Assembly (NCBI RefSeq): GCF_015182285.1
Contig: NZ_PRDM01000006.1
Span: forward strand, 248,001 to 312,000
Length of the DNA stretch: 64,000 nucleotides
From: Flavobacterium hungaricum
GTDB taxonomy: Bacteria > Bacteroidota > Bacteroidia > Flavobacteriales > Flavobacteriaceae
Direction of reading: 5' to 3'
Shown here in pieces: positions 1 to 8,844 of this stretch (the stretch's first letter is position 1; each line of letters opens with the position of its first letter). A program made the translations under genes and the position numbers. The notes under the pieces are model-generated. The model did not search any database. It had not been told where the DNA came from and saw only the letters and a list, made by a program, of their open reading frames with translations.

Positions 1-462
1 GGCTTCAAACAAAGCATTTCGCACTTTGTCTGCATTATCCGGAACGGTAAAAGTGACTAGTTTCTGGATGAAATTATTTTTCGGAACCAAAACTTTGCTA
101 TTAATCAATCCTAAGGCATCGCAGAAAATTTTATTAACGCCTTGCGAATGATTGTCAAGCGCAGTATGAACGGCATAAATAGCAATGTCATTTTTGATTG
201 CTTTTAAAATAGCACGTTCGACATAGTTTTTACCTGTAATTTTTTTAATTCCCGAAAATAAAATAGGGTGAAAGCAAACCACCAAATTACAGTTTTTAGC
301 AATAGCTTCATCAATTACATTTTCTAGAGCATCGTGGCAGACTAAAACGCCAGTGCTTTCGGTTTCAGAATTTCCGACTAAAAGCCCGACATTGTCAAAA
401 TCTTCGGCATAAGCCAAAGGAGCCATTTCTTCTAGAACCGACAGGATTTCTTTTATTTTCAT
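1..462 (-). CDS. Nif3-like dinuclear metal centre protein (DUF34), 3' part cut off
   Basis: The reading frame starts at an ATG at 460-462 and stays open for 154 codons to the left edge, so the C-terminal part is missing. The N-terminus (MKIKEILSVLEEMAPLAYAE, then DFDNVGLLVG) and the later VVCFHPILF stretch, with a His that would bind metal, are typical of the Nif3/YbgI family. These proteins form hexamers with a two-metal site; their substrate is not settled, and some members act as GTP cyclohydrolase or NAD-intermediate hydrolases. The gene lies 52 bp downstream of lanB on the same strand, so read-through is possible, but it is a conserved housekeeping gene and probably not part of lanthipeptide synthesis. 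Confidence 0.85.
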   Translation of the reverse strand, partial: MKIKEILSVLEEMAPLAYAEDFDNVGLLVGNSETESTGVLVCHDALENVIDEAIAKNCNLVVCFHPILFSGIKKITGKNYVERAILKAIKNDIAIYAVHTALDNHSQGVNKIFCDALGLINSKVLVPKNNFIQKLVTFTVPDNADKVRNALFEA

Positions 463-514
463 TTTTTATTTAAAAATTTAGATAAAAACAAAAGTAATTG
501 ATTTTTGTACTATT

Positions 515-3394
515 TCAATTGAAGATGTGAACGCTTTTATCGTGATTGTTTTTTTGAGTAAATTTTAATTTGTTAAAATATAATTTTGCAAAATAGTAGC
601 TTTTGAATTCTTGATAACGCTGATCGTTATCGTAAAGTCTATTCATACTCATATGAATAAGATCTACAAGGTAATTTGATTTTACTAAATTGCTTTTATT
701 CAAAACATTGCCGACTTGTGTTTTTAAATCAGAAAAATCAAGAAAGTTTGTTACACTAGCTTCTCCTAAAGAATTTTTTATTTCGGCAAATTTTTTATTA
801 AGCTCTTTTTTTAGATCTGCAGCTAAAACAAATTCATTTGAAAATTGATCGATATTGATTTCGCAGAAACGGATCATTTCGTCTATTTGAAAATCAAAAA
901 ATTGCAGGAACTCTTTTATTTTAAATATAGAGCTGCAAATGGTTTCGTTGCTGTCTTGATCTTTTTTAATACTATTTGTGATGGTATCAAGACTGTCCAA
1001 ATAAAATATTTGTTCGGTCAGCTGCATTAATTCATTTCCACCATATCGGTACATTTCTTGTTCATATGGTAAAATGGTATAGTTGAGAATTATGTTTCGT
1101 AACTTTAATTCATGGATTTTTTTTATAATATAATCTTTTACTTCTTGCGATTCTGTTTGGAACCGAACTCGTAAATGATTTTCAGGATAATCATATCGTA
1201 CATAGAAGAATTTCTCTATACTTTTTTGCGAAAGAATAGTATCGTTAATAATTGTAAGCAGCTCATTCTGTCCATAAATATTGCATTGCAAATTAAAGTA
1301 GAGCCAATTGGAAACTATCGGAATGTTTTGAGGAATCGAAACATTGTTTTCTGGAAGTACAAAAGCAGATTGAGTATTTATAAATTCTGTGTTTTTAATG
1401 CTGGCTGCAAACTCATGGGCATAATGTTTTTTTTCACGCGAAATAGCAGGAAGAAATGATTCATACAAACATTCTGAAACATATATTGTATTTGTTGTTT
1501 TCAATTTGGAGAACAAAATTTTTAATTGCTCGTCATTTTCAACATCTATAATGATATCTCCTTTGGTATCGGTTAAGGATACTTTTTTACTGAAATTATT
1601 TTTTTGGATAGTTTCCAGTACTTTCTTTTTGAATCCATCAATAGTGTAATTGTCATTTATGAGCAGTATCTGAGCTGGATAAAGTAAAATGTCATCTTCT
1701 AGATAAATTCGCGGCACATACTGAATCAAGACGTTTTTGTAATAATTTAAATTGAAGTTTATATGATGAATTTCATTATTTTGAGATTGTAAATCTGCCA
1801 GAAAGCGATATGCTTCTGAATCTGAAAGGGCATTGTTAATGGATGAAGTTACTCTGGGAATGACTTCTTTTTGATGTTTTTTTGAAACCAGAATAAAACG
1901 AGATCCATTGAATTTCATATAAATGTCGGACAATAAAATCGGATTTGAATTATTGGAGTGAACCGTGTTTATAGGAATATTATAATCATAATATTGATGT
2001 GATGAAACAATGTTTAAAGCTCGTGGTCTAGCAATCATATTTACCTCGGCAATAATTTTTCCAGCATAAACCTCTTTTTCAAAATGTGCAATGTCCTGAC
2101 AAAGAGATTCGGAAACATGATTAAAACGCGATAATAAATTAATGGCAGAAGTACCTGTAACGGACTTGCAATAAATAATTTCTTTTCCAGTTTTTTTGCA
2201 GTTCAGTACTTCAAATACAACATTGAATGTTGCTGGAAGCTGATTTCTCTTAAATTCAATTTCTTTTGTATTCTGAAGATGTAGATCTCTAGAAGCTGCA
2301 GTGAGAATTTTGGTCATTATGTCAGAATGAATCCTGCTTTCTGTTTTTAACTTAATACTAGTATATTTTAATCCTGAATAAGGATTAAAAACTTTGCTTA
2401 ACGGAATAAAACCATCATTATAACTATGATAAAATTTATTGCCAAATTCAAGTAATGCATTGGTAATAGGAGTATGGCTGTTATTGTAATTGTAATTAAA
2501 TTTTACATACTTAATTAATTGTTCTTGTATTTTAGTACTTAGAAAATCATTTTCTTTTTCAAACAATGTAATAGAATGCGAATATGTACTCTGAATCTCT
2601 TTGTCTGATAAAAAAGAATCCTGTTCCTCAACATATGCTTCAGAAAATTGAGCAATATCACTTTCGTTCTTTAACTCATGTATGTTTTTGTTTACGAGCT
2701 TAGAAAAATCGGGATGATTGTAGATTGTTTTACTGTAAGGATAAAAAGTTGTTTCAGAGATTATAAGTCCTGCATGAATTATTTCCATTAAAAAATCATC
2801 TATTTCCTGTATTGAAAAATCATTTTTTAGTAAATCATTTGTGACTGCATCAATGCTGGCGCCGTTTTCAAATCGATCCATCAGCCATTGAATGTCTTCA
2901 TCATAATCTATTTCAACATATTTTGTTTCATAAGAACCAATCGGAAGTTTTTGAGATTTGTAAAAACTTATTTTTTCTGGATTTAAAAAATGAATAGACG
3001 GATTGATAAAATAGTTATGCTCCTTCCATTGCTGGTATTCTAAAAGGGCTGTTTTTTCTGTAATATAAAAATTATCAAATTCTGTTTTTACTTCGAGTGT
3101 TTTTGATTTTGAAAGTGAAGTAGTATCGCTCCATTCTGTCGTGCCAATACTGGTAAAAAAGCCAAAAGGAATTGGATTAAAATGTGCTCTCGAAAAGTAT
3201 TTTTCTAACGACAAATTTGTTTTTTCAAGTTTATTTTTTTTTACATCATTGTACAAACTTCGGGATGCAAATAAAATAGAAAGCTGAAATAAGTTGTTTC
3301 TCGAAAAGAAATTCGAAATAGTATCTCCGTTTTCATCGTAAGATTCTATGGGAAATGAGACTACTCTTTTGACAATTTTATTAAAGAATTTCAT
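515..3394 (-). CDS. lanB: Class I lanthipeptide dehydratase LanB (full length)
   Basis: 959 residues, the usual size of a full LanB rather than the split form. LanB enzymes use glutamyl-tRNA to glutamylate Ser/Thr of a precursor peptide, then eliminate glutamate to give Dha/Dhb. The N-terminal glutamylation domain covers about residues 1-650; RAHFNPIPFGFFTSIG near residue 70 is the family's early R-x-TPFGLF-like motif. The C-terminal elimination domain starts near SNWLYFNLQ (residue 695). Residues matching the NisB elimination site are visible: Arg742/Arg744 in HLRVRF, Arg783 in YRYGG and His914 in HMSMNRL. It is the third modification-locus gene after lanA, 70 bp downstream of lanC. The coding sequence is very AT-rich. 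An intact, probably active enzyme; the only precursor in view is the gene at 7249-7410. Confidence 0.93.
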   Translation of the reverse strand: MKFFNKIVKRVVSFPIESYDENGDTISNFFSRNNLFQLSILFASRSLYNDVKKNKLEKTNLSLEKYFSRAHFNPIPFGFFTSIGTTEWSDTTSLSKSKTLEVKTEFDNFYITEKTALLEYQQWKEHNYFINPSIHFLNPEKISFYKSQKLPIGSYETKYVEIDYDEDIQWLMDRFENGASIDAVTNDLLKNDFSIQEIDDFLMEIIHAGLIISETTFYPYSKTIYNHPDFSKLVNKNIHELKNESDIAQFSEAYVEEQDSFLSDKEIQSTYSHSITLFEKENDFLSTKIQEQLIKYVKFNYNYNNSHTPITNALLEFGNKFYHSYNDGFIPLSKVFNPYSGLKYTSIKLKTESRIHSDIMTKILTAASRDLHLQNTKEIEFKRNQLPATFNVVFEVLNCKKTGKEIIYCKSVTGTSAINLLSRFNHVSESLCQDIAHFEKEVYAGKIIAEVNMIARPRALNIVSSHQYYDYNIPINTVHSNNSNPILLSDIYMKFNGSRFILVSKKHQKEVIPRVTSSINNALSDSEAYRFLADLQSQNNEIHHINFNLNYYKNVLIQYVPRIYLEDDILLYPAQILLINDNYTIDGFKKKVLETIQKNNFSKKVSLTDTKGDIIIDVENDEQLKILFSKLKTTNTIYVSECLYESFLPAISREKKHYAHEFAASIKNTEFINTQSAFVLPENNVSIPQNIPIVSNWLYFNLQCNIYGQNELLTIINDTILSQKSIEKFFYVRYDYPENHLRVRFQTESQEVKDYIIKKIHELKLRNIILNYTILPYEQEMYRYGGNELMQLTEQIFYLDSLDTITNSIKKDQDSNETICSSIFKIKEFLQFFDFQIDEMIRFCEINIDQFSNEFVLAADLKKELNKKFAEIKNSLGEASVTNFLDFSDLKTQVGNVLNKSNLVKSNYLVDLIHMSMNRLYDNDQRYQEFKSYYFAKLYFNKLKFTQKNNHDKSVHIFN

Positions 3395-3464
3395 TTTTTA
3401 AATTTTAAAGGGGCAATTAAAAAAAACAATAATACAGAATGTTTTTACGATAGAATTTTAAGCT

Positions 3465-4655
3465 TTAATATAAATTTAAACATTCGGTCCAATCAGGTGA
3501 AATCTGATTTTCTAGAGTTAACAAGGTTAGTGCTAAACCAGCGGAACCATTTAAAATATTTGTTTCGTTTATATACTTATCGATAAAGAATGACTTAAAT
3601 TCAGTATAATTTTCAGTTTGTTGTTTGAGGTTTTCAAACCAAATTGATGTAATTTCTTGAAAAGACTGATTTGTTTTTTTTGCAGCAATAAAATATTGTA
3701 AAATTATCCCAGAAGAACCATGACACAGTGCAAAATCGTTAACCAAAGATTGTTTTACATTTATTTTAGTGGTCGTTTTTAATAACACATCAGCATATTT
3801 TTTTAGTTTTTCGTCATTTAAAAAAATACCTGAATTAAGAATTGCATTTGCTATTCCTAAATCACCCTGGCACCAGCCTAAACGTGCTTTAGCAATGCTA
3901 GAATCATTTGTAAGAACTTGACTTGGGTAAAATTGTTGCGATTCTTCATCATAAATTTTATATAGATTCATAAAATCTATTATTTTAATTATTGAGGGAG
4001 CAGCAGTTTGGTTTTCCTGATGTATAATTTTTTCTAAAAAAATCAAGAAATTAAGCGTTCCGGCTAGACCATGTGCTAAACCAAAATAAATGCATTTTTG
4101 ATTTGGATTTTCTGAATTGCTCAAAAAGATACTTTCTGGATTATGGTTTATTTTGTCTATTAATGTATTTGAAAATTCTAAAAGAATACGTTTTGTTTTT
4201 TCTTCTTTTTTGTCTTTATATCTTTCGATAAAATACAGTGCAATGCCGAGAGCCCCATGCAGAAAATCATAATAATTTTTTTCAGTTTCTTCTCGCAATG
4301 CCTCTTCTAATATATCGTCTAGAGCTTCAAAATATTCATCTTCAATTTCTATATTCTGATTTTTTATTTTTGATAAAACCCACCCGTAGCCGGCCATTCC
4401 AGAACACAAAGAAGAGTTATAGACTTCTTCTGAAATTAAGTCGCTAATTTGGTCAATTATTGAAAATAATTTATTTTGATATTCCTCACGAGGTTCAATT
4501 TGTATCAAATAATGATAGAATAATGCAATTCCAGAAAGACCATCAAGAGCTCCGATTCGCTTTTCTGAAGCTGTTGATTTCCATATGTGCGGTTCAATAT
4601 TTGAAATAATAAGATCCATTCGATTTTGCGTTAATGTATTGTTAGTTGCATCCAT
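3465..4655 (-). CDS. lanC: Lanthionine synthetase C-like cyclase LanC
   Basis: 396 residues from an ATG at 4653-4655; a TTG one codon upstream is also possible but less likely. LanC cyclases are zinc proteins that join Cys thiols to Dha/Dhb to make lanthionine rings. The three zinc ligands are visible: Cys262 in GWCQGDLG, and Cys311-His312 in LCHGSSG. His195 in GLAHGLAG matches the catalytic His of NisC. The repeated Gly-rich turns (LDGLSGIALF, CSGMAGYGW, LHGALGIAL) are the expected alpha/alpha-toroid repeats. The start overlaps the end of the upstream esterase-like gene by 14 bp, which implies co-translation. No LanM or kinase domain is attached, so with the separate LanB this is a class I system. 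Confidence 0.93.
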   Translation of the reverse strand: MDATNNTLTQNRMDLIISNIEPHIWKSTASEKRIGALDGLSGIALFYHYLIQIEPREEYQNKLFSIIDQISDLISEEVYNSSLCSGMAGYGWVLSKIKNQNIEIEDEYFEALDDILEEALREETEKNYYDFLHGALGIALYFIERYKDKKEEKTKRILLEFSNTLIDKINHNPESIFLSNSENPNQKCIYFGLAHGLAGTLNFLIFLEKIIHQENQTAAPSIIKIIDFMNLYKIYDEESQQFYPSQVLTNDSSIAKARLGWCQGDLGIANAILNSGIFLNDEKLKKYADVLLKTTTKINVKQSLVNDFALCHGSSGIILQYFIAAKKTNQSFQEITSIWFENLKQQTENYTEFKSFFIDKYINETNILNGSAGLALTLLTLENQISPDWTECLNLY

Positions 4656-7128
4656 CAAAAATAATTTTCTCGTCGGGTAATATAAAGCTATTGGTTTTCC
4701 AGTATTCTGAATTTTCGGTTATAGTAGTGTTCAAATTGATTTTTAAAAGAGGACGATTTATTTTTTGACTGTTTACAGTTTTAATTTCGGAAGACATTAA
4801 ATTGCTAACGTTGTAGGTATCATATAAAAAAGAATTGTCTTTTGTTGAAGTAATAATAGACTTGTCAATCACATACAAATATTTTATAAAATACTTTCCT
4901 TCGGTTAATTTATAAGTAATAATAATTTTATGATTCATTTGCGCCGTTTTATCAGTTTGATTTTTAACCTCAAAAGCTTCTCTGGATACGCAGTGTTCAT
5001 ATTTTAAGACAGCAAATGTCTGGGTATCGATATATAAAAAACCAGATGATTTTTTTGGAGCCGGATAGCCATAACCAGTAGAATAAGTATCTGGCGAATT
5101 ATTATAAAAACTTATTTTATAAACTTTCTGATCATTGTAAATTACAATACCTTCTTTTTTCAGTGTATAAGATCCAGGTTTGTACAAAACATTTGACTTG
5201 CTAAGAATAAGATCCCGATCAAAAAGAAAAGCAAAAGTATTTATGCCGCTGTATTTGTTTTTTGACAAATTTTTGACAACTTCCCTAGTCTGTAATATTT
5301 CTCCAAACATTTTTTCATCAGGATTATTGATGCCTTTCATTCCCGAGGTATTATAGGTTGCAATAACAGATTCATCATGAGAGAGAATTTCATCTTTTTT
5401 AATCACCTCATTTCGATAATAAAAAGTTTGATTGTATGGTTCCGTATAATAATTAAGTGCAAGATTGTTTTGGACTTTGACAAGAATTTCTTCAGCAGAT
5501 AATGGTTTTAAATTTGAATTGACTACAACTTCGTCTAAATTAATTCCATTAAAATAAAACTGTTTTAGTTTGATTTTGACATTTTGACGATTACTGTCAA
5601 TTAATTTTTTTATAGAAATAGTATCCGAAATATATCCCAAAGCAGCTATAGCAATTTTTTTATCAAAATCTTCTTTTTCAATAACCAGACGAAACAATCC
5701 TTCTTTATTTGCAAGAATGCTTTTATTTGTTTTTAAAATAGAAATATCTGCATGGGCAATTGTCTGACTATTTTTATAATCATGAATTTTTCCAGTTACA
5801 ATAAAAACATCTTTTTGATTGTCTGAAAATGCTTCTTTTTCAAATGTTCTGGTCTCGGGCTGATATGATTTTTTGAGGAATAATATTCCATCAAAAATAC
5901 TGCTCCATTTGGCTTTTATTGGGATATTGCCAAATGCCGAACAATAAAAAGAATTAGGATCTCGCTGGTCAAATTCTACAAAAGTTTTATAGTGCCCTTC
6001 GGTTACAAGTTGTTGCTCTATACTGTTTTTAGGAGGTGTAAGAATTGGAAAAACCTTTCCGTCTACCAATCCGTATTGTCCCTCATAAGAAGAAAAGGCA
6101 ATACTATAAATTTGATCTTTAAAATAGTTTTTTAGTAAACCACCCATGGGCAAAGCTCCTTCAAGAAGTTTTGCTCCACTTCCAGGAATATAATCTGTAA
6201 AACCAGTAGATTTTAATTCCAATTTTGATTGTTGCTGCAGATAATCTTCAGTTACTTCTGTATATTCTGTTTCGTTAATGTTTTTTCCAAAATGATAAGA
6301 GGCTCCCCAACAGATCATTTTCTGGTCTGGATACATTTGAGACAAAAAAATCAAATTTTCAGCCATCTGTTCATCTCTCGGGTTTTGAACTGCAATTTTT
6401 TGTTTTTGCAATTGCATAATGTCAAAACCAGCATCAGAAATTTTGCTGATAAAAACTTGTTTCATGATTTTTTCGTGAAAACTAGGATTGCTGATTTTTT
6501 GCAGCGAATGTAAAATCAAATCATAATCCTGATACAGTTCTAAAGAATCTTTTTTATTTGAAGCAATATTGGTTAAGTCTCTGTATACAAATGCTTTTTC
6601 TATTCTTGTTAAGCTGTTTTTAGGAATTTCGATTTTTCTGTTTTCAAGAAGTTGTATTAAGTCATTCATAAAATGATTTGAAAAAAGTAAACCTTCTTGA
6701 TTGTCAAATCCCAAAATTTTTATAGTATCTTTTTGTTTAGCTCTTTCGTCAATATAAGAAAGTAAATTTTGAAAAGATTGTGTGTCCGACCATATATCTA
6801 AAGTGCTTTGATCAAATATAGAAATTGGAGTTTTTTTCTTAGAATATTCCTCAAACGCTTTATACTGATCATATAAACCGCTTTCAAAAACAATGATATT
6901 GTATCGCTGTTTTTCATGTAGATATTTGATAAGGGCTGTTTTTTCATCAAAAGTGGCGCCATCACCGTGTGATTGTTCTCCCAACAATATTATTTTGTTG
7001 TCTTTAATTTTCGAATCTAAGAAAGAATAATCATTTTTATTGATTTCGGAAAATTCACCAGATATTTTTTTTTGTGAAAAACTAAAATGAATAAGTAAGC
7101 TGAAGAATAAAGTAAAAATAAATTTCAT
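4642..7128 (-). CDS. Exported erythromycin-esterase-like protein with carboxypeptidase-regulatory-like domain, in lan operon
   Basis: 828 residues starting with a Sec signal peptide (MKFIFTLFFSLLIHFSFSQ), so it is probably periplasmic or surface-exposed. Residues 30-400 resemble the EreA/EreB erythromycin esterase family: LLGEQSHGDGATF (Glu51, His54), VFESGLYD (Glu82), RDEQMAEN (about 251) and CWGASYHFGKN (His279). Around 425-510 lies a beta-sandwich that reads like a carboxypeptidase-regulatory domain, followed by LDEVVVN and a C-terminal region of the kind that follows such domains in other Bacteroidota proteins. It lies directly downstream of lanA and overlaps lanC by 14 bp. The role is unknown. 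Possible roles are trimming, ester chemistry or binding of the exported peptide, or self-protection; none is shown. Actual macrolide resistance is not implied. Confidence 0.75.
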   Translation of the reverse strand: MKFIFTLFFSLLIHFSFSQKKISGEFSEINKNDYSFLDSKIKDNKIILLGEQSHGDGATFDEKTALIKYLHEKQRYNIIVFESGLYDQYKAFEEYSKKKTPISIFDQSTLDIWSDTQSFQNLLSYIDERAKQKDTIKILGFDNQEGLLFSNHFMNDLIQLLENRKIEIPKNSLTRIEKAFVYRDLTNIASNKKDSLELYQDYDLILHSLQKISNPSFHEKIMKQVFISKISDAGFDIMQLQKQKIAVQNPRDEQMAENLIFLSQMYPDQKMICWGASYHFGKNINETEYTEVTEDYLQQQSKLELKSTGFTDYIPGSGAKLLEGALPMGGLLKNYFKDQIYSIAFSSYEGQYGLVDGKVFPILTPPKNSIEQQLVTEGHYKTFVEFDQRDPNSFYCSAFGNIPIKAKWSSIFDGILFLKKSYQPETRTFEKEAFSDNQKDVFIVTGKIHDYKNSQTIAHADISILKTNKSILANKEGLFRLVIEKEDFDKKIAIAALGYISDTISIKKLIDSNRQNVKIKLKQFYFNGINLDEVVVNSNLKPLSAEEILVKVQNNLALNYYTEPYNQTFYYRNEVIKKDEILSHDESVIATYNTSGMKGINNPDEKMFGEILQTREVVKNLSKNKYSGINTFAFLFDRDLILSKSNVLYKPGSYTLKKEGIVIYNDQKVYKISFYNNSPDTYSTGYGYPAPKKSSGFLYIDTQTFAVLKYEHCVSREAFEVKNQTDKTAQMNHKIIITYKLTEGKYFIKYLYVIDKSIITSTKDNSFLYDTYNVSNLMSSEIKTVNSQKINRPLLKINLNTTITENSEYWKTNSFILPDEKIIFDGCN

Positions 7129-7193
7129 GGTATTATTTGGGGGTGTTTTCTAATCTGGATTCTATTGAATTTTATTTTTAATAAAATAAAAGC

Positions 7194-7222
7194 TGAAGGC
7201 TATCTATAAAAGACAGCCTTCA
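7194..7222 (-). terminator. Hairpin between lanA and the downstream lan genes (partial terminator?)
   Basis: Perfect 8-bp arms (7194-7201 and 7215-7222, TGAAGGCT/AGCCTTCA) plus three further inner pairs. In the minus direction the hairpin is followed by GCTTTTATTTTATT. It sits 26 bp after the lanA stop and 65 bp before the next gene. Precursor genes of lanthipeptides often have such a leaky terminator, so that precursor mRNA exceeds mRNA for the enzymes. Confidence 0.6.
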
Positions 7223-7248
7223 TTTAATTTAAAACATTACTGTTTTAA

Positions 7249-7410
7249 TTATGCAATGATAGGTCCACAAACTCTTTCGCAAGAATTTCTAAGACTGCAA
7301 GTAGTTCCTATTGATAAGAATTGTTCTTGCTCTTTACCGCCATTAACGTTTTTTTGTTCTTCTTTAGTAAGTACTTTAACTTTTAAATTTTCTAATTTTA
7401 GTTTTTTCAT
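7249..7410 (-). CDS. lanA: Class I lanthipeptide precursor LanA with GG leader
   Basis: A 53-codon gene (ATG at 7408-7410, TAA at 7249-7251), too short for usual ORF cut-offs. The leader MKKLKLENLKVKVLTKEEQ continues KNVNGG, ending in Gly24-Gly25; Lys-rich MKKLKLEN... leaders ending in N-x-GG are characteristic of Bacteroidota class I lanthipeptides. The predicted core is residues 26-53 and holds Ser33, Thr36, Thr37, Ser39 and Ser43 with Cys38, Cys44 and Cys48. The pairs 33/38, 39/44 and 43/48 all have Ser-x4-Cys spacing, giving three possible lanthionine rings, the last two interlocked. It is followed by a hairpin, then the esterase-like gene, lanC and lanB on the same strand. No Shine-Dalgarno is visible. 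Product activity is unknown; double-glycine cleavage is inferred. Confidence 0.88.
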   Translation of the reverse strand: MKKLKLENLKVKVLTKEEQKNVNGGKEQEQFLSIGTTCSLRNSCERVCGPIIA

Positions 7411-7824
7411 CTTAAATTTTTTAGATGTTAATAATGTTAGGTTATTTTGATTTCTTGCTAGTAAAACTTCACCACGTGCACTTGGGAGTATTAAATTAGT
7501 TAAAGAAAATTCGTTCTAAAAATAACATATTAAAAAATTATTTTGCAGTATTTTTTTTCTGTTTTTTTTAATTTTTATTAAATATGTAGTAATTGCTGTT
7601 AGTTTTTGTTAAAACATTGATTTTTGAGAATAAAAAATAACTATTGGTTTTTTATTTTCAAAGTAAGGCTAAACTTACCTCTTTTTAAAGTCTTTTTTTT
7701 CGATGATTTATCTACATAAATTATTTCTTATTACTTTAGCTCAAAAGATTTTTTGAATTTAAACGAGTATTTCAAAAAGAAATGTTTAAAATAGATAAGG
7801 AATGTTTTGTAATTTCGTGAACTT
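7411..7824. other. 414-bp divergent intergenic region between lanA and lpxK
   Basis: Upstream region for both lanA (minus) and lpxK (plus). It is very AT-rich and has no convincing open frame. The nearest match to a TAnnTTTG box for lanA is TTACTTTG (7659-7666, minus), one mismatch and with no -33 partner; for lpxK, TAATTTCG at 7810-7817 has one mismatch. A CACGTG hexamer lies at 7473-7478 but has no extended symmetry. No regulator binding site can be supported. Confidence 0.5.
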
Positions 7825-8844
7825 ATGAAATTACTCCGCTATATACTTTTTCCCTTTGCCGTTTTATACGGATTCATTACTTCAATCCGTAATTTTCTTT
7901 TTGATAAAGGAATTTTAAAATCAACTTCATTTGATCTTCCTGTTATTGCAGTTGGAAATCTCAGCGTTGGAGGAACTGGAAAAACACCTCAAATAGAATA
8001 TCTGATTCGATTATTATCAGATCAGTATAAAATTGCAACCTTAAGCCGCGGTTACAAAAGAAAGTCAGAAGGTTTTGTTTTGGCTGATGAGCATGCTAAT
8101 GCTGAAATTTTAGGTGATGAACCTTTTCAGTTTTATCAAAAGTTTCCAAATGTGATGGTTGCAGTCGATGCCAATCGTACCAACGGAATTCAGGAATTGC
8201 TTTCGAATAATACAAAACCAGAAATTATACTGCTGGACGATGCGTATCAGCACCGAAAAGTAAAAGCAGGATTTTATATTTTGCTGACTTCTTATGATGA
8301 TTTGTATGCAGACGATTTTATGCTTCCAACAGGTAATCTGCGCGAGAGCAGGAGCGGAGCCAGACGCGCTAATATTGTAATCGTAACCAAATGCCCGAAA
8401 GATTTATCTGAAGAACAGCAAATTCAAATTAATCAAAAATTAAAATTAGAAGCATCGCAGGAATTGTATTTTACCTTTATCGATTATGATGATTTTGTTT
8501 TTAATGAAAAAGAAAAAACAGCAGTTACTGCAATCCAAAACGAATCAAAAACTCTCTTAGCGGGTATTGCAAAACCCCAGCCGTTTTTTAATTATTTAAA
8601 AAATGAAAGCGATGAATGTCTGACTTTTCCAGATCATCACCATTTTTCAGAAAGCGATTTAAAAGAAATTCAAAATAAAGCAGAGAATAAGAAAATTATA
8701 ACGACAGAAAAAGATTTTGTACGTCTTAAAGATTCTAATCTTTCGTCATTATTTTATCTGCCAATCAAAAGTACTTTTATTAATAACCATCAAAACTTTG
8801 ATAAGTCAATTTTAGAGTTTGTCAAAAAAAACTTAGAGCCTTAG
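7825..8844 (+). CDS. lpxK: Tetraacyldisaccharide 4'-kinase (lipid A biosynthesis)
   Basis: 339 residues. LpxK phosphorylates the 4' position of the lipid A disaccharide precursor with ATP at the inner membrane. The N-terminus is hydrophobic (MKLLRYILFPFAVLYGF, membrane association) and is followed by the Walker A motif VGNLSVGGTGKTP (about residues 43-55). LLDDAYQHRKV carries the Walker B-like Asp residues, and PTGNLRESRSGARRA is conserved in the family. Length is normal. It shares a convergent 3' end with the histidine kinase gene and its last codons run into a CTTAG-type repeat. It is divergent from the lan locus and unrelated to it. Its presence indicates a lipid-A-containing outer membrane. 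Confidence 0.96.
   Translation: MKLLRYILFPFAVLYGFITSIRNFLFDKGILKSTSFDLPVIAVGNLSVGGTGKTPQIEYLIRLLSDQYKIATLSRGYKRKSEGFVLADEHANAEILGDEPFQFYQKFPNVMVAVDANRTNGIQELLSNNTKPEIILLDDAYQHRKVKAGFYILLTSYDDLYADDFMLPTGNLRESRSGARRANIVIVTKCPKDLSEEQQIQINQKLKLEASQELYFTFIDYDDFVFNEKEKTAVTAIQNESKTLLAGIAKPQPFFNYLKNESDECLTFPDHHHFSESDLKEIQNKAENKKIITTEKDFVRLKDSNLSSLFYLPIKSTFINNHQNFDKSILEFVKKNLEP

Noticed and set aside
4642..7128. Macrolide-resistance gene
   Set aside because: Only the fold and motif set resemble Ere enzymes; the extra domains and lan context argue against a resistance call.
7256..7450. 64-codon plus-strand ORF across lanA
   Set aside because: Antisense shadow; the minus-strand frame has the GG leader, Cys-rich core and matching lan genes.
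7659..7666. TTACTTTG as the lan promoter
   Set aside because: One mismatch to TAnnTTTG, no -33 element, and a 250-bp leader; not strong enough to list.
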